Virus record (IMG/VR): IMGVR_UViG_3300008267_000003
Location: 98,012 to 162,011 of that record
Origin: a virus
DNA: 64,000 nucleotides
Direction: 5' to 3' (one strand)
Shown here: positions 63,832 through 64,000 of the stretch, piece by piece
Layout of the letters: each line of letters starts with the position of its first letter
Numbering within the stretch: the first letter of the stretch is position 1
Notes under the pieces: generated by a model
What the model was told of the DNA's origin: nothing
What the model saw: only the letters and a program-made list of their open reading frames with translations
Database searches by the model: none
Made by a program: the position numbers and the translations under genes

Positions 63832-64000
63832 TGAGTAAATTCAGCAACCTGATCTCTGAGACAGAGTATCTGAAGACTGCACGCGGCTACGACTTCCTGG
63901 AAGCGCTGACATTCATCCTCAACTACGAGGAAGAGTATCCATCTGAGATCCGTCGTGAGCTGAAGGAGTTCATGCGTGACGGTGCCCGTATGTTCGCAAC
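63831..64000 (+). CDS. Hypothetical protein, cut by the right edge
   Basis: Begins at ATG 63831 and is open to the end of the window (56 codons seen). Starts SKFSNLISETEYLKTARGYD, then ALTFILNYEEEYPSEIRREL, a helical acidic protein. It shares the GC-richer codon use of the preceding gene. Function unknown. Confidence 0.65.
   Translation, partial: MSKFSNLISETEYLKTARGYDFLEALTFILNYEEEYPSEIRRELKEFMRDGARMFA

Noticed and set aside
3-64000. Integrase, repressor, attachment site or IS element
   Set aside because: None recognised; gene content is that of a lytic T4-like phage.

Overview
The window is one continuous stretch of the genome of a large T4-like tailed phage (contractile-tail superfamily) of a Gram-negative host. 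The replication genes are the T4 set: sliding clamp gp45, clamp loader gp44/gp62, RegA, gp43 polymerase, UvsX, gp41 helicase, gp61 primase and RNase H. Late-promoter octamers TATAAATA occur four times. The accessory genes PhoH, Hsp20, ClpP, ThyX, NrdA/NrdB and a long LamG-repeat adhesin are typical of marine or freshwater T4-like phages. A lipoprotein o-spanin and a GH19 endolysin point to a host with an outer membrane. Host genus cannot be read from the sequence. No plasmid, transposon, CRISPR array or host chromosomal gene is seen.

Layout. 0-7 kb: nucleotide and base metabolism (QueD-like, TGT-like, DUF3310, dUTPase/Dcd-like, glycosyltransferase), then the 45-44-62-regA replication block in T4 order, then dCMP deaminase. 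7-17 kb: PhoH, Hsp20, DNA polymerase, UvsX, gp41, two zinc metallopeptidase-like genes and ClpP. 17-33 kb: late region of virion cargo and host-contact genes. Four enzyme-like genes are followed by a 1509-residue LamG adhesin, an FkbM methyltransferase and a second block with a Dps-like ferritin and a long proline-rich repeat protein. 33-39 kb: small virion proteins, Rz/Rz1-like spanins, GH19 endolysin and small membrane proteins (holin candidates). 39-49 kb: primase, ThyX, NrdA, an A-type Fe-S carrier with no normal start codon, a secreted nuclease, NrdB, a GIY-YIG gene and one tRNA. 49-50.5 kb: the only minus-strand genes. 50.5-55 kb: phosphomannomutase-like HAD protein, glycosyltransferase, RNase H and a RecB-like exonuclease. 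55-64 kb: a dense early region of about 30 genes, mostly under 100 codons, broken by terminators and strong sigma70-type promoters.

Regulation. Two promoter classes are readable. Host-type promoters (TTGAC(T/C) or TTGAT(A/T), 17 bp, TATAAT-like) precede the polymerase, the primase and many early genes. T4-like late promoters precede Hsp20, the cargo cluster and the block starting at 26.2 kb. Compact terminators, several with TTCG loops, close the units.

The most notable feature is a set of eight proteins (17.2-33.1 kb) that begin with a short leader ending in [L/I]xE at residues 9-16. This is the form of the T4 capsid-targeting sequence cleaved by the gp21 prohead protease. Four of them look like nucleic-acid or nucleotide enzymes (nuclease-like, KxDG ligase-like, HAD 3'-phosphatase-like, HxGH nucleotidyltransferase). 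I infer a packaged, injected repair or counter-defence kit; this is not proven by sequence alone.
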